Shown one piece after another: positions 35,760-44,470 of a stretch of 64,000 nucleotides of DNA (position 1 is its first letter; each line of letters opens with the position of its first letter). Location: positions 1 through 64,000 of the forward strand of contig JARROJ010000005.1 of assembly GCA_037384065.1 (NCBI GenBank), given 5' to 3'. Made by a program: the position numbers and the translations under genes. This stretch comes from JABDPF01 sp037384065. GTDB lineage: Bacteria > Pseudomonadota > Gammaproteobacteria > Xanthomonadales > SZUA-36. Under the pieces are notes generated by a model that worked only from the letters and a program-made list of their open reading frames with translations, was not told the origin of the DNA and searched no databases.

Positions 35760-38327
35760 ATGCGAATGGACAAACTGACCAGCAAGTTCCAGCTGGCCCT
35801 GGCCGATGCACAAAGCCTGGCGGTCGGGCTGGATCATCAGCTGATCGAGCCGGCGCACGTCATGGTGGCGCTGCTCGACCAGGAAGGCGGCGCCAGTCGC
35901 CACCTGTTGACGAAGGCCGGGGTGAGCGTCAACCGGCTGCGCTCGCAGCTTGGCGAGCAGCTCGACAGCCTGCCCCGCGTGAGCGGCGCGGAAGGCGAGG
36001 TCAATCTTTCCAACGACCTGATCAAGCTGCTCAACCTCACCGACAAGCTCGCGCAGAAACGGGGCGATGCCTACGTGTCGAGCGAGCTGTTCATCCTGGC
36101 GGCGATGGACCTGAAGGGCGGCCTGGCCGACCTGCTGCAACAGAACGGTGCGAGCCGCGAGGCGCTCGAAAAGGCGGTCGACGAGATGCGCGGCGGCGAG
36201 CAGGTCGTGGACCCCAACGCCGAGGACAATCGGCAGGCGCTGGAAAAATACACCATCGACCTGACCGAGCGCGCCGAGCAGAGCAAGCTGGACCCGGTGA
36301 TCGGCCGCGACGAGGAAATCCGCCGCTGCATCCAGGTGCTGCAGCGCCGCACCAAGAACAACCCGGTGCTGATCGGCGAACCCGGTGTCGGCAAGACGGC
36401 CATCGTCGAGGGTCTCGCCCAGCGCATCGTGAACAACGAGGTGCCGGAGGGGATTCGCGGCAAGCGCGTGCTGAACCTCGACATGGGCGCTTTGCTGGCC
36501 GGCGCGAAGTTCCGCGGCGAGTTCGAGGAACGGCTCAAAGCCGTGCTCAGCGACCTGGCCAAGCAGGAGGGCAACATCATCCTGTTCATCGACGAAATCC
36601 ACACGATGGTCGGCGCCGGCAAGGCCGAGGGCGCGATGGACGCCGGCAACATGCTGAAGCCGGCCCTGGCGCGCGGCGAGCTGCACTGCATCGGGGCGAC
36701 CACGCTGGACGAATACCGGCAGTACATCGAGAAAGACGCCGCGCTCGAACGGCGTTTCCAGAAAGTGTTCGTCGGCGAGCCGAGCGTGGAGGACACCATC
36801 GCCATCCTGCGCGGCCTGCAGGAGCGCTACGAGGTGCACCACGGCGTCGACATCACCGACCCGGCCCTGGTCGCCGCGGCGACCCTGTCGCATCGCTACA
36901 TTTCCGACCGGCAATTGCCCGACAAGGCCATCGACCTGATGGACGAGGCCGCCTCGCGCATTCGCATGGAAATCGATTCCAAGCCCGAGGCGCTCGACCG
37001 ACTGGAACGGCGCCTGATCCAGGAAAAGATCCAGCGCGAAGCGTTGAAGAAGGAATCCGACGAGGCCTCGCTGAAGCGTCTCGAGGAGGTCGAGGCGCGC
37101 ATCGCCGAAATGGAGCGTGAATTCGCCGACCTGGACGAGATCTGGAAGTCGGAGAAGGCCGCGGTCCAGGGCACGACCCACCTCAAGGAAGAACTCGAGC
37201 GGGCCCGCGCCGAGCTGGAAACCGCCCGGCGGGCCCAGAACCTGGCCCGCATGTCGGAACTCCAGTACGGCACGATACCGGAGCTCGAAAAGCAGATCGA
37301 AGGCGCCGAGGATGCCGAGCAGGGCGACTTCCAGTTGCTGCGCAACCGCGTGACCGAGGACGAAATCGCGGAGGTCGTCTCGCGCTGGACCGGAATTCCG
37401 GTGTCGCGCATGCTCGAGGGCGAGCGCGAGAAGCTGTTGCGCATGGAAGAGGCGCTGCATGCCCGCGTGATCGGCCAGGACGAGGCGGTGAACGCCGTGT
37501 CCGACGCGATCCGCCGCTCGCGGGCCGGCCTCAGTGACCCGAACCGGCCGATCGGCTCGTTCCTGTTCATGGGCCCGACGGGGGTCGGCAAGACCGAGCT
37601 GTGCAAGGCGCTGGCCGAATTCATGTTCGACACCGAGGACGCCATGGTGCGCATCGACATGTCGGAGTTCATGGAGAAGCATTCCGTGGCGCGGCTGATC
37701 GGTGCGCCGCCGGGTTACGTCGGGTACGAGGAAGGCGGGTACCTGACCGAGGCCGTACGTCGCCGGCCTTACTCGGTGATCCTGATGGACGAGATCGAAA
37801 AGGCCCATCCGGACGTGTTCAACATCCTGTTGCAGGTGCTCGACGACGGGCGCCTGACCGATGGCCACGGCCGCACCGTGGATCTGCGCAACACGGTGAT
37901 CGTGATGACCTCGAACCTGGGCTCGCAGCGGATCCAGGCGCTGGCGGACGAGGGCTACGAGGCCATGAAGAGCGCGGTGATGGAGGTCGTCGGCCAGCAT
38001 TTCCGGCCGGAGTTCATCAACCGCGTTGACGAGATGGTCGTGTTCCATCCGCTGAACCGCGAGCAGATCCGGGAGATCGCCGCGATCCAGCTCGATCGTT
38101 TGCGCAAGCGGCTCGAAGGCCACGGTTTCGGGCTTGTCGTTTCGGACGCCGCGCTCGACCTGCTTGGCGAGGCCGGTTTCGATCCGGTGTACGGCGCGCG
38201 GCCGCTGAAGCGCGCGATCCAGAACGAGATCGAGAATCCGCTGGCGCAGAAGATCCTGTCCGGCGGCTATGCGAGCGGCGACACGATCCAGGTCGACGTC
38301 GCGGACGGTCGCTTCGTATTCGACTGA
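35760..38327 (+). CDS. clpB: ATP-dependent chaperone ClpB
   Basis: ClpB is the hexameric disaggregase that works with DnaK to rescue heat-damaged proteins. The 855-residue protein has the N-terminal Clp-N domain (1-145), AAA1 with Walker A GEPGVGKTA (about 205-213) and Walker B ILFIDEIH, a coiled-coil middle domain (about 410-525), and AAA2 with Walker A GPTGVGKTE (605-613) and VILMDEIEKAHPDVFN. Pore loops (GAKFRGEFEERL and GYVGYEEGG) are intact. It is monocistronic, with a strong terminator downstream. Confidence 0.97.
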   Translation: MRMDKLTSKFQLALADAQSLAVGLDHQLIEPAHVMVALLDQEGGASRHLLTKAGVSVNRLRSQLGEQLDSLPRVSGAEGEVNLSNDLIKLLNLTDKLAQKRGDAYVSSELFILAAMDLKGGLADLLQQNGASREALEKAVDEMRGGEQVVDPNAEDNRQALEKYTIDLTERAEQSKLDPVIGRDEEIRRCIQVLQRRTKNNPVLIGEPGVGKTAIVEGLAQRIVNNEVPEGIRGKRVLNLDMGALLAGAKFRGEFEERLKAVLSDLAKQEGNIILFIDEIHTMVGAGKAEGAMDAGNMLKPALARGELHCIGATTLDEYRQYIEKDAALERRFQKVFVGEPSVEDTIAILRGLQERYEVHHGVDITDPALVAAATLSHRYISDRQLPDKAIDLMDEAASRIRMEIDSKPEALDRLERRLIQEKIQREALKKESDEASLKRLEEVEARIAEMEREFADLDEIWKSEKAAVQGTTHLKEELERARAELETARRAQNLARMSELQYGTIPELEKQIEGAEDAEQGDFQLLRNRVTEDEIAEVVSRWTGIPVSRMLEGEREKLLRMEEALHARVIGQDEAVNAVSDAIRRSRAGLSDPNRPIGSFLFMGPTGVGKTELCKALAEFMFDTEDAMVRIDMSEFMEKHSVARLIGAPPGYVGYEEGGYLTEAVRRRPYSVILMDEIEKAHPDVFNILLQVLDDGRLTDGHGRTVDLRNTVIVMTSNLGSQRIQALADEGYEAMKSAVMEVVGQHFRPEFINRVDEMVVFHPLNREQIREIAAIQLDRLRKRLEGHGFGLVVSDAALDLLGEAGFDPVYGARPLKRAIQNEIENPLAQKILSGGYASGDTIQVDVADGRFVFD

Positions 38328-38356
38328 AGTTCCGGCTCGGTCCGATCGGGACCCAT

Positions 38357-38393
38357 GGGGGCAGCGCGCCTCGCTCGCGCTGCCCCCGGTTTT
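38357..38393 (+). terminator. Rho-independent terminator of clpB
   Basis: A perfect 12-base-pair GC-rich stem (38357-38368 with 38376-38387) with a 7-base loop is followed by GGTTTT. It starts 29 bases after the clpB stop. Confidence 0.8.
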
Positions 38394-38467
38394 CCGGGCC
38401 CGCTCCCCCTGACCCCGCCTGATGCCGGTGCTACCATGGGCTACCCAATCATTCGGCGAGGCGACCG

Positions 38468-38809
38468 ATGCTCCATCGCACCCTGCTAACGATTCTCGCG
38501 CTGTCGGTGGCTCCGCCCGCGCTGGCGACCTTCGAAATCAAGGACCCGGCAGCCGAGATCCGGGCCGAAGAGCAGGCGCTGGCGAACCCCGGTGAACGTT
38601 CGTGTTTCGACCTGCTGGTCGACAGCATGGAGCGGCCGCAGGTCTATCGTGCGGCGGTGGACTGGGTAAGCGAGTCGCTGGGCGGCGTTCAGCCGAGGAT
38701 CGCGACGGAAGCCGCGCTTCGGGCCTTCTGCATCGATCACCCGAAGCACAGCGTCGCCGAGGCGGCCGCCGTGCTGGCGCGCGCGCCGGACCCGTCGTCC
38801 GGCGACTGA
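38468..38809 (+). CDS. Small secreted protein with two cysteines, unknown function
   Basis: This 113-residue protein has a signal peptide ending ALA (residue 20). The mature part contains exactly two cysteines, Cys46 and Cys88, which could form one disulfide, in a helical context (FDLLVDSMERPQVYRAAVDW and AFCIDHPKHSVAEAAAVL). The arrangement loosely resembles small periplasmic HdeA/Rap1a-like helical proteins, but I cannot assign a family. It stands alone between clpB and the convergent end of the membrane-complex operon, 12 bases away. Confidence 0.65.
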   Translation: MLHRTLLTILALSVAPPALATFEIKDPAAEIRAEEQALANPGERSCFDLLVDSMERPQVYRAAVDWVSESLGGVQPRIATEAALRAFCIDHPKHSVAEAAAVLARAPDPSSGD

Positions 38810-38821
38810 GGGGCGGGCCGC

Positions 38822-39301
38822 TCAGTTGGACGCGAGGATGCGGTCGTCGTATTCCTTTTCGAAGGCGTGCTTGTGCGAGCCTTCCTCGGCGGCCAGCCGC
38901 AGCAGGACTTCCTTGATCTCCGGCGTCTCGCAGATGCCCGCCAGGTCGAGATAGAGCTGCTCGGCGCGGCTTTCGCTCTTCATCGCCGCGATCAGCAGGT
39001 CCTGCTGGTCGGCGTCCGGGTCGAGCCAGAAGCTGCGCAGGTAGTCGCTGATCTTGAGGTCGGTGACGCGCTCGCGGGCCAGGCCGGAGGGCACGCCGGC
39101 CTGCAGCTTGAGCAGCATCTGCTTGTGCCGGTCCTCTTCCTGCGCCATTTCCAGGCACATCTTGCGAATGCCGGGGTAGGTCGCCTTCTCGGCGAACCCG
39201 CGGTAGAAACCGGCAGCCTTCTCTTCCTGCCCGATCGCGAACTCGATGACCTCGTCGACCGACTCGAAATGGGTTTTCTGTGCTTTGCCTTCCTCGACCA
39301 T
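38822..39301 (-). CDS. Ferritin-like/rubrerythrin-type diiron protein
   Basis: This 159-residue four-helix protein shows paired carboxylate/histidine motifs for a diiron site: IGQEEKAAGFY, AQEEDRHKQM, KSESRAEQLYLD and AAEEGSHKHAFEKEYD. There is no rubredoxin domain. Such proteins handle iron or reduce peroxide. It is the last gene of the membrane-complex operon, with its ATG overlapping the flavoprotein-fusion stop by one base. A role protecting the iron-sulfur subunits from oxygen species is inferred from position only. Confidence 0.85.
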   Translation of the reverse strand: MVEEGKAQKTHFESVDEVIEFAIGQEEKAAGFYRGFAEKATYPGIRKMCLEMAQEEDRHKQMLLKLQAGVPSGLARERVTDLKISDYLRSFWLDPDADQQDLLIAAMKSESRAEQLYLDLAGICETPEIKEVLLRLAAEEGSHKHAFEKEYDDRILASN

Positions 39302-41082
39302 CAGGCTGTCTCCTGTAAGGGCGCTACATCGAGATAATTGATGATGCCGTCGACGGCTTTCAAGCCGTCCGCGATGGCGCTGATCGCGTCCGCCGTGTCG
39401 TTGACCAGGTCGCCGCCGGCGAACACGCCGGGCACCTGGGTCATGCCATTGGCGTCGCAGTCGATGCCGCCCCAGCTGTTGGTGATCGCGTCGGCGGTCG
39501 CTTGCGGCAGCCAGCTGAGGTCGGGCTTCTGGCCGATGGCGACGATCACGCGGTCGACCTCGAGATGATTCTCGATGCCCTCGATCAGCTTCGGCCGTGG
39601 TCGGCCGCCGTTGGCGGCGACCATCTCGGCCGGCCCCCAGACGAAATCGAGCTTGCCGTTGGGCAACGGCTCGACGCGCAGCGGGATGTTCTGCGTGATC
39701 AGTTCCACGCCCTCGGCCGCGCTGTCCTCGATTTCCTCGTCGTCGGCCGGCATGTCGACCTCGCGCCGGCGGTAGGCGATGGTCACCTCGGCGCCCAGGC
39801 GCCGCGAAATGCGCGCCGCGTCGATGGCCACGTTGCCGCCGCCGACCACCACCACCTTTTCACCGACGTCGACCTTCTTGCCGACGTGGTGGTCGATCAG
39901 CAGTTGCAGGGCGAACATCACGCCCGGCAGGTCCTCGCCCTCGGCGCGCAGCGCGGAGGGTTTCATCAGCCCGGTGCCGATGTAGACGGCGTCGTAGTCC
40001 TGCTGCAGGCGCGCGAATTCCTCGGCGTCGACGCGGTGGTTGGTGTGGATCTTCACGCCGCGGTCGGTCAGCAGCTTGACCTGTTTTTCCAGGCTCGGCA
40101 TCGGGAAGCGGTACTTCGGTATGCCGAACCAGGTGGCGCCGCCGACCTGCGGCAGGGCCTCGAACACGTCGACGTCGAAGCCGCGGATCGCCAGGTAGAA
40201 CGCGGCGGTCAGGCCGCCCGGCCCGCCGCCGATGACGGCGATGCGCTTGCCGAGGCCGATTTGCGGCTGGTTGCGGTCGAGCACGGCATCCATGTCGTCG
40301 AAGCGTTCGGTCGCAAACCGCTTCAGCCAGCGGATCGCCAGCGGGTCGCCGTTGACGCCGATCGCGCAGACGTCCTCGCAGCGCCGCGTGCAGACCTTGC
40401 CGCACATCTCGGGCAGCGGATTGCTGTCGTAGATGATGTTGACCGCCTCGTCGTACTTGCCCTCGCGGATCGCGGCGATGTAGTCGGGGATGTGCATGTG
40501 CGCCGGGCAGGCGGCCACGCACAGGCCGCACTCGACGCAACGGGCGGCCTCGCGGCGCGCCTCTTCCTCGCTGTAGCCGATGACGACCTCGGCCCAGGTC
40601 TGGGTGCGTTCTTCTTCCGGCAGCATCGGCATCGGCACCCGGTCGGGCACGGTGATGTTGTAGCCGGGGTCCTGGCGCCAGCCTTTCTCGTCGGCATCCC
40701 AGTCCTTTTTGTCGACCCCGGGGATGTAGCGGAACACGTCGGGATCGCGGTCGATCCAGACGTACTCGTTGCTCATCGTCAGCGAGCCGCTCGGGCAGAC
40801 GTCGACGCACAGCGCGCACCAGCAGCAGCGGCCGTAGTCGACCATCGGGCGCAGCCCGCTGTCGCCTTTCACCGGCTGGTCGACCGCTTTCATGTCGATG
40901 GCGGCATTCTGGCAGATGTCCGCGCAGGTGCCGCAGCCGATGCACTTTTCGAGATCGTTCTGATGCCAGCCGCGGTAGCGGTCCGCGCCGGGCCGGTAGG
41001 TGTCGCCCTGCGGCACCGTGAACGGCTTCTGGAAGGCGCGGGCCCAGGCGGAGAACGGGGCGATGACTTCTTTCAGGCTCAT
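39301..41082 (-). CDS. Ferredoxin (NuoI-like)-GltD-type NAD(P)H flavoprotein fusion, electron-input subunit
   Basis: Residues 1-110 are a NuoI-like two-cluster ferredoxin (Cys47/50/53/57 and Cys86/89/92/96). Residues 175-245 form the GltD-type N-terminal cluster domain (Cys182/185/188/192 and Cys227/231/235/239). Residues 275-590 form a two-dinucleotide-fold flavoprotein: FAD motif GGGPGG at 285-290, NAD(P) motif VVVVGGGNVAIDAAR, and GVFAGGDLVNDTADAISAI. GltD-like modules oxidise NADPH or NADH. Fused to the subunit that feeds the NuoB-type cluster, it should be the electron-entry arm of the membrane complex. It sits where mbxN sits in archaeal operons. Direction of electron flow and NADH versus NADPH use are unknown. 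Confidence 0.88.
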   Translation of the reverse strand: MSLKEVIAPFSAWARAFQKPFTVPQGDTYRPGADRYRGWHQNDLEKCIGCGTCADICQNAAIDMKAVDQPVKGDSGLRPMVDYGRCCWCALCVDVCPSGSLTMSNEYVWIDRDPDVFRYIPGVDKKDWDADEKGWRQDPGYNITVPDRVPMPMLPEEERTQTWAEVVIGYSEEEARREAARCVECGLCVAACPAHMHIPDYIAAIREGKYDEAVNIIYDSNPLPEMCGKVCTRRCEDVCAIGVNGDPLAIRWLKRFATERFDDMDAVLDRNQPQIGLGKRIAVIGGGPGGLTAAFYLAIRGFDVDVFEALPQVGGATWFGIPKYRFPMPSLEKQVKLLTDRGVKIHTNHRVDAEEFARLQQDYDAVYIGTGLMKPSALRAEGEDLPGVMFALQLLIDHHVGKKVDVGEKVVVVGGGNVAIDAARISRRLGAEVTIAYRRREVDMPADDEEIEDSAAEGVELITQNIPLRVEPLPNGKLDFVWGPAEMVAANGGRPRPKLIEGIENHLEVDRVIVAIGQKPDLSWLPQATADAITNSWGGIDCDANGMTQVPGVFAGGDLVNDTADAISAIADGLKAVDGIINYLDVAPLQETA

Positions 41083-41089
41083 CGTGCGC

Positions 41090-42277
41090 TTACCTCTCGA
41101 TTTCCGGCGGGCAGGTCTGCAGCGAGACCATCAGCGCGGAAAGGTCGGCGATGTTGGTGCCCGGCAGCATCCGCTCGAGCACCGTGATCGCGTTGGTGTA
41201 GCTGGGGCCGCGCAGGTGGATGCGGCGGATCTTGTCGCTGCCGTCGGTGACCACCACGAAACCCATTTCGCCGCGGCTGGATTCGGCCCGGGTGTAGGTC
41301 ATGCCGGGCGGAATCTTCCAGTTCATGACGTTCGGCAGCTTCGCGCAGTACGGCCCCTCGTGCGGCATCATCTGCAGGATCTGGCGGATGATGCGGACGC
41401 TTTCCTGGATTTCCCTGCGGCGCACCATCGTGCGGGCGTAGATGTCGCTGCCCTCCGCGGTGATGACGTCGAAATCCAGTTCCGGGTACTTGAGGTACGG
41501 GTAGTCGCGGCGCGTGTCGCTGGCCACGCCCATGGCGCGCAGCGCCGGGCCGGTGATACCGACCTCCTCGGCCCATTCGCGCGGCACCACGCCCACGCCC
41601 CGGGCCCGCTTGCGGAACACCGCGGAGTTCAGGATCAGGTCGTCCAGGTAGGGCAGGCGCTCCTCGATCTGGTCCAGGGTGTTTTCCAGCCGCAGGGCGA
41701 ACCCCGGCGGCAGGTCGCGGCGCACGCCGCCATAAGTGATGTACATGTGGTACACGCGCCCGCCGGAAAGCTCCTCGAAACTGTCCAGCAGGAAATCGCG
41801 CAGGGTGTAGGTCCAGTTGGGCGCCGTGCCCATGCCCATCGTGCCGATCTGGCCGCCGAGCACCATCAGCATGACCTGCAGGCGGCTCATTTCCATGACC
41901 AGCGTCCGCAGCCACTGGGCTTTTTCCGGCACGTCCTGGTCGAGGCCGGACAACTCCTCGATCGCGGCGCTGATCAGGTACTCGGTGGTATCCGGTTCGG
42001 CCACGCACATGCGGCAGACGATCGGAAAGCTCTGGATGAAGGTGCGGCGTTCCATCAACTTCTCGAAGCCGCGGTGCAGGTACCCCACGTGCACGATGCC
42101 GCGCTGTATCGTGTCGCCCTCGAGCCAGACCTGCACCGACATGTTGCCGGTGATGCCGGGGTGCTGCGGGCCGAACCAGAGTTGCACCTCTTTCGGGCTG
42201 ACGCGCGTGCCGGCGTTGGGGCTTTCGCCGACGAAGTCGAATCCCTCGTGGCGGTGATAGTCGAAGACGCTGCTCAT
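41090..42277 (-). CDS. NuoD/hydrogenase-large-subunit-like catalytic subunit (MbxL-type)
   Basis: This 395-residue protein aligns with NuoD and group 4 hydrogenase large subunits (GPQHPGITGN, HVGYLHRGFEKLME, NWKIPPGMTYTRAESSRGEMGF). By manual alignment the complex I quinone residues are gone: Thr43 replaces the His of the HPATHG loop and Val92 replaces the conserved Tyr. Instead Cys88-Arg-Met-Cys91 occupies the hydrogenase L1 CxxC site. The C-terminal end TCPPEIER has Cys389 with Glu392, where hydrogenases have CxxC. So it is neither a normal quinone-type NuoD nor a complete NiFe site. The ATG at 42277 overlaps the NuoC-like stop. Confidence 0.9.
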   Translation of the reverse strand: MSSVFDYHRHEGFDFVGESPNAGTRVSPKEVQLWFGPQHPGITGNMSVQVWLEGDTIQRGIVHVGYLHRGFEKLMERRTFIQSFPIVCRMCVAEPDTTEYLISAAIEELSGLDQDVPEKAQWLRTLVMEMSRLQVMLMVLGGQIGTMGMGTAPNWTYTLRDFLLDSFEELSGGRVYHMYITYGGVRRDLPPGFALRLENTLDQIEERLPYLDDLILNSAVFRKRARGVGVVPREWAEEVGITGPALRAMGVASDTRRDYPYLKYPELDFDVITAEGSDIYARTMVRRREIQESVRIIRQILQMMPHEGPYCAKLPNVMNWKIPPGMTYTRAESSRGEMGFVVVTDGSDKIRRIHLRGPSYTNAITVLERMLPGTNIADLSALMVSLQTCPPEIER

Positions 42278-42855
42278 TTCAGGTACCCCTTCTCGCCGAC
42301 GGTGCGGCCGACGTAGGCCCGGGAGTCCTCGTGCGAGCGCCCCGGCCGCTCCGGGTGCACGCGCTCGCAGTATTCGACCGTGTCGAACTCGCGGCGCATC
42401 GGCGGAATGTCGTCCCAGCCTTCCAGGATGAACGGAATGCCCTGCCGCGGGCTGTCCGGGAAGCGGATGCCGTACATCTCGTTGATTTCCTGCTCGTAGG
42501 TCTCGGCCTGCAGCCACAGGTTGAACACGCTCTCGGCCTCGGCGTCCTCCCGCGGGAAGCGGTAGCAGATCATCAGCGAGACGAGCAGCGTGGGCGCCGT
42601 GACGAGGTACATCAGCTCGAATTCACCGTCTTCGATCCAGTCGATGACGGTCATGTGCGTGAGCTGCACGAAGGGGCTTTCGCTGCGCAGGTAGCTCAGC
42701 ACCGGAATGATGTCCCGGCGCGGCACGTCGATGCGCACCAGGTCGTCACGCTGCACGTGCACGTCGAAATCGCCGAAACGGTCCTGCAGCAGGCGCGTGA
42801 TCGCGGCGCCGACGGCGGCGCGGTCACCCGGTCTGATCTGTTTCAATTCGTACAT
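42274..42855 (-). CDS. NuoC-like subunit of the membrane complex (MbxK-type)
   Basis: This 193-residue protein matches the 30-kDa NuoC family: VLSYLRSESPFVQLTHMTVIDW, then YRFPREDAEAESVFNLWLQAETYEQEINEMYGI and the closing RQGIPFILEGWDD. It packs against the NuoD- and NuoB-like subunits in the soluble arm. The ATG at 42855 follows the NuoB-like stop by 5 bases. A longer in-frame version reads back over the NuoB-like gene and is rejected. Confidence 0.9.
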   Translation of the reverse strand: MYELKQIRPGDRAAVGAAITRLLQDRFGDFDVHVQRDDLVRIDVPRRDIIPVLSYLRSESPFVQLTHMTVIDWIEDGEFELMYLVTAPTLLVSLMICYRFPREDAEAESVFNLWLQAETYEQEINEMYGIRFPDSPRQGIPFILEGWDDIPPMRREFDTVEYCERVHPERPGRSHEDSRAYVGRTVGEKGYLK

Positions 42856-42860
42856 TCTTC

Positions 42861-43541
42861 TTACCAGCTGTAGTCGGGAAGATCCCAGTCGGTGAGCACC
42901 TTTTTCTGGTTCTCCCGGTACCAGGCGAGGTTTTCGAGGTAGTGATGCCAGCCGTTCGCGCGGCCCGCCTTGATGTCCTGCATCAGGTAGTCGAAGCCGG
43001 CAATCAGGGCTTCCGGCCGCGGCATGCAGCCGGAAATGTAGACGTCGACCGGCATGTAGAGGTCGAGCACCTTGATCGTGTTGTAGCTGTCCCAGTACAT
43101 GCCGCCGTTGATGGTGCAGCTGCCCAGGCCCACCACCCACTTCGGGTTCGGCATCTGCTCGTAGCTGCGCACGACGCGCTTCAGCGTCTTGGTGCTGAGG
43201 TAGCCCGAGATGATGAAGACGTTCGACTGCCGCGGAGTGGGTGCGCCGGTGATGCCGTAGCGCTCCATGTCGAAGCGGCTGGTGCGCAGCGGCCGCAGTT
43301 CGATCGCGCCGCAGCCGGTGCCGAAGGCCAGCACGTTCAGGCTCATCGCGCGGAACCAGTTCCGGATCGTCGCCACGGCCTCCTGCAGCTTGGGCGGCTG
43401 CATGATTTCGCCGGCGCCCAGGAAGCACTGCGTGTCGCCGGGATCCGCGTGGGGCCGCGAGCCCTCCGGCACCGTGGTGGTGGGCAGGCGCGTGACGTCC
43501 CAGGGCTTGTCGGGGTCGACGGTTTTGACAGGTAGTTTCAT
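42861..43541 (-). CDS. NuoB-like iron-sulfur subunit (MbxJ-type)
   Basis: This 226-residue protein has the NuoB fold (SRFDMERYGITGAPTPRQSN, WVVGLGSCTINGGMYWDSYN, VYISGCMPRPEALIAG). Complex I NuoB carries a tandem Cys-Cys; here the position reads Cys77-Gly78 (GTGCGAIEL), with Cys142 and Cys172 conserved. The proximal cluster would thus have three obvious cysteine ligands and need a fourth from elsewhere, perhaps Cys39. It carries the last cluster before the active site. The ATG lies one base before the end of the NuoH-like gene. Confidence 0.9.
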   Translation of the reverse strand: MKLPVKTVDPDKPWDVTRLPTTTVPEGSRPHADPGDTQCFLGAGEIMQPPKLQEAVATIRNWFRAMSLNVLAFGTGCGAIELRPLRTSRFDMERYGITGAPTPRQSNVFIISGYLSTKTLKRVVRSYEQMPNPKWVVGLGSCTINGGMYWDSYNTIKVLDLYMPVDVYISGCMPRPEALIAGFDYLMQDIKAGRANGWHHYLENLAWYRENQKKVLTDWDLPDYSW

Positions 43542-43542
43542 A

Positions 43543-44457
43543 TCAGTACATCCACTGCGTCAGCAGCACGCCGGCCACGCCGATGGCGGTCGGCCAGCGC
43601 AGGAAAAAGGCCACGGACTGGTCGGTGCGGAAACGCGGGAACACGGCGCCGACGAAGACCGACCAGAAATAGATCAGGAACACCTTGACGAAGGCCTCGG
43701 CGATGCTGGTCGCGCCGCCCAGGAACAGGTTCATGTACAGCACCATCTTGGCGATGCCGAAGGCGGCGCGGCCGATCATCATCAGCGAGAAATAGGTGTT
43801 CTGGTACTCGGTCGGCGGCCCCACCGGAATCTCGGTCGGCGCGCCGACGATGTTGAACGGCGCGTACATGTTCATGCCCAGGATGGCGATGAACGCGGCC
43901 ACGGTCGCGAACGGGTTGCTGAACAGGAACCAGTTCTGCCAGCCGCCCTGCTGCGCGGCGACGATGTCGTTGACCTGGAACGAGCCGACGGCCGCGACGA
44001 CGGCCACGATGGCCAGGATGAACGGCAGTTCGTAGGCGGTCATCTGGCTCAGGCCGCGGCTGACGCCGATCGGGCTGTGCGGATGGCCGCCCTCGCCGGC
44101 GCCGAGCGCCATGCCCAGCGAGCCGAAGAACATGAAGTACAGGACCAGCAGCAGGTCGCCGTAGGCGCTGAAACCCTGGAAGCGCGCGTCGCCGAACACC
44201 ACCGGCAGCAGGACGAACACGCCGATGCCGCCGACCGCGCGGAACACCGGCCCCAGCCAGTGCATGTAGCCGTGCATGATGCTGTTGCGCTGGAACAGCA
44301 GCTTGCCCATGTCGATGTAGGGCTGATACAGCGGCGGGCCGATGCGACCCTGGATGCGCGCCATGACCTTGCGGATCAGGCCGTTGATCAAAAAGCCGTA
44401 GTTGACGGCCACGAACAGGCTCAACAGGGTCCAGGCGATGGTCGGTAGCAGTTCCAT
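43543..44457 (-). CDS. NuoH-like membrane anchor subunit (MbxM-type)
   Basis: This 304-residue integral membrane protein has about eight helices. The conserved NuoH start is VMARIQGRIGPPLYQPYIDMGKLL, then VSRGLSQMTAYELPFILA, and a late loop FNIVGAPTEIPVGPPTEYQN, replacing the FDIxEAExE loop of complex I. It links the soluble arm to the antiporter-like module. It follows the fused antiporter gene by 13 bases, the position of mbxM in the archaeal operon. Confidence 0.92.
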   Translation of the reverse strand: MELLPTIAWTLLSLFVAVNYGFLINGLIRKVMARIQGRIGPPLYQPYIDMGKLLFQRNSIMHGYMHWLGPVFRAVGGIGVFVLLPVVFGDARFQGFSAYGDLLLVLYFMFFGSLGMALGAGEGGHPHSPIGVSRGLSQMTAYELPFILAIVAVVAAVGSFQVNDIVAAQQGGWQNWFLFSNPFATVAAFIAILGMNMYAPFNIVGAPTEIPVGPPTEYQNTYFSLMMIGRAAFGIAKMVLYMNLFLGGATSIAEAFVKVFLIYFWSVFVGAVFPRFRTDQSVAFFLRWPTAIGVAGVLLTQWMY

Positions 44458-44470
44458 GGCGATGACTCCC

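Noticed and set aside
35649..38123. An 824-codon minus-strand frame
   Set aside because: It is antisense to clpB and shows no protein family features.
41090..42277. A true NiFe hydrogenase large subunit
   Set aside because: The C-terminal CxxC is not complete (Cys389 with Glu392), no maturation protease site is evident, and no hyp genes are in the window.
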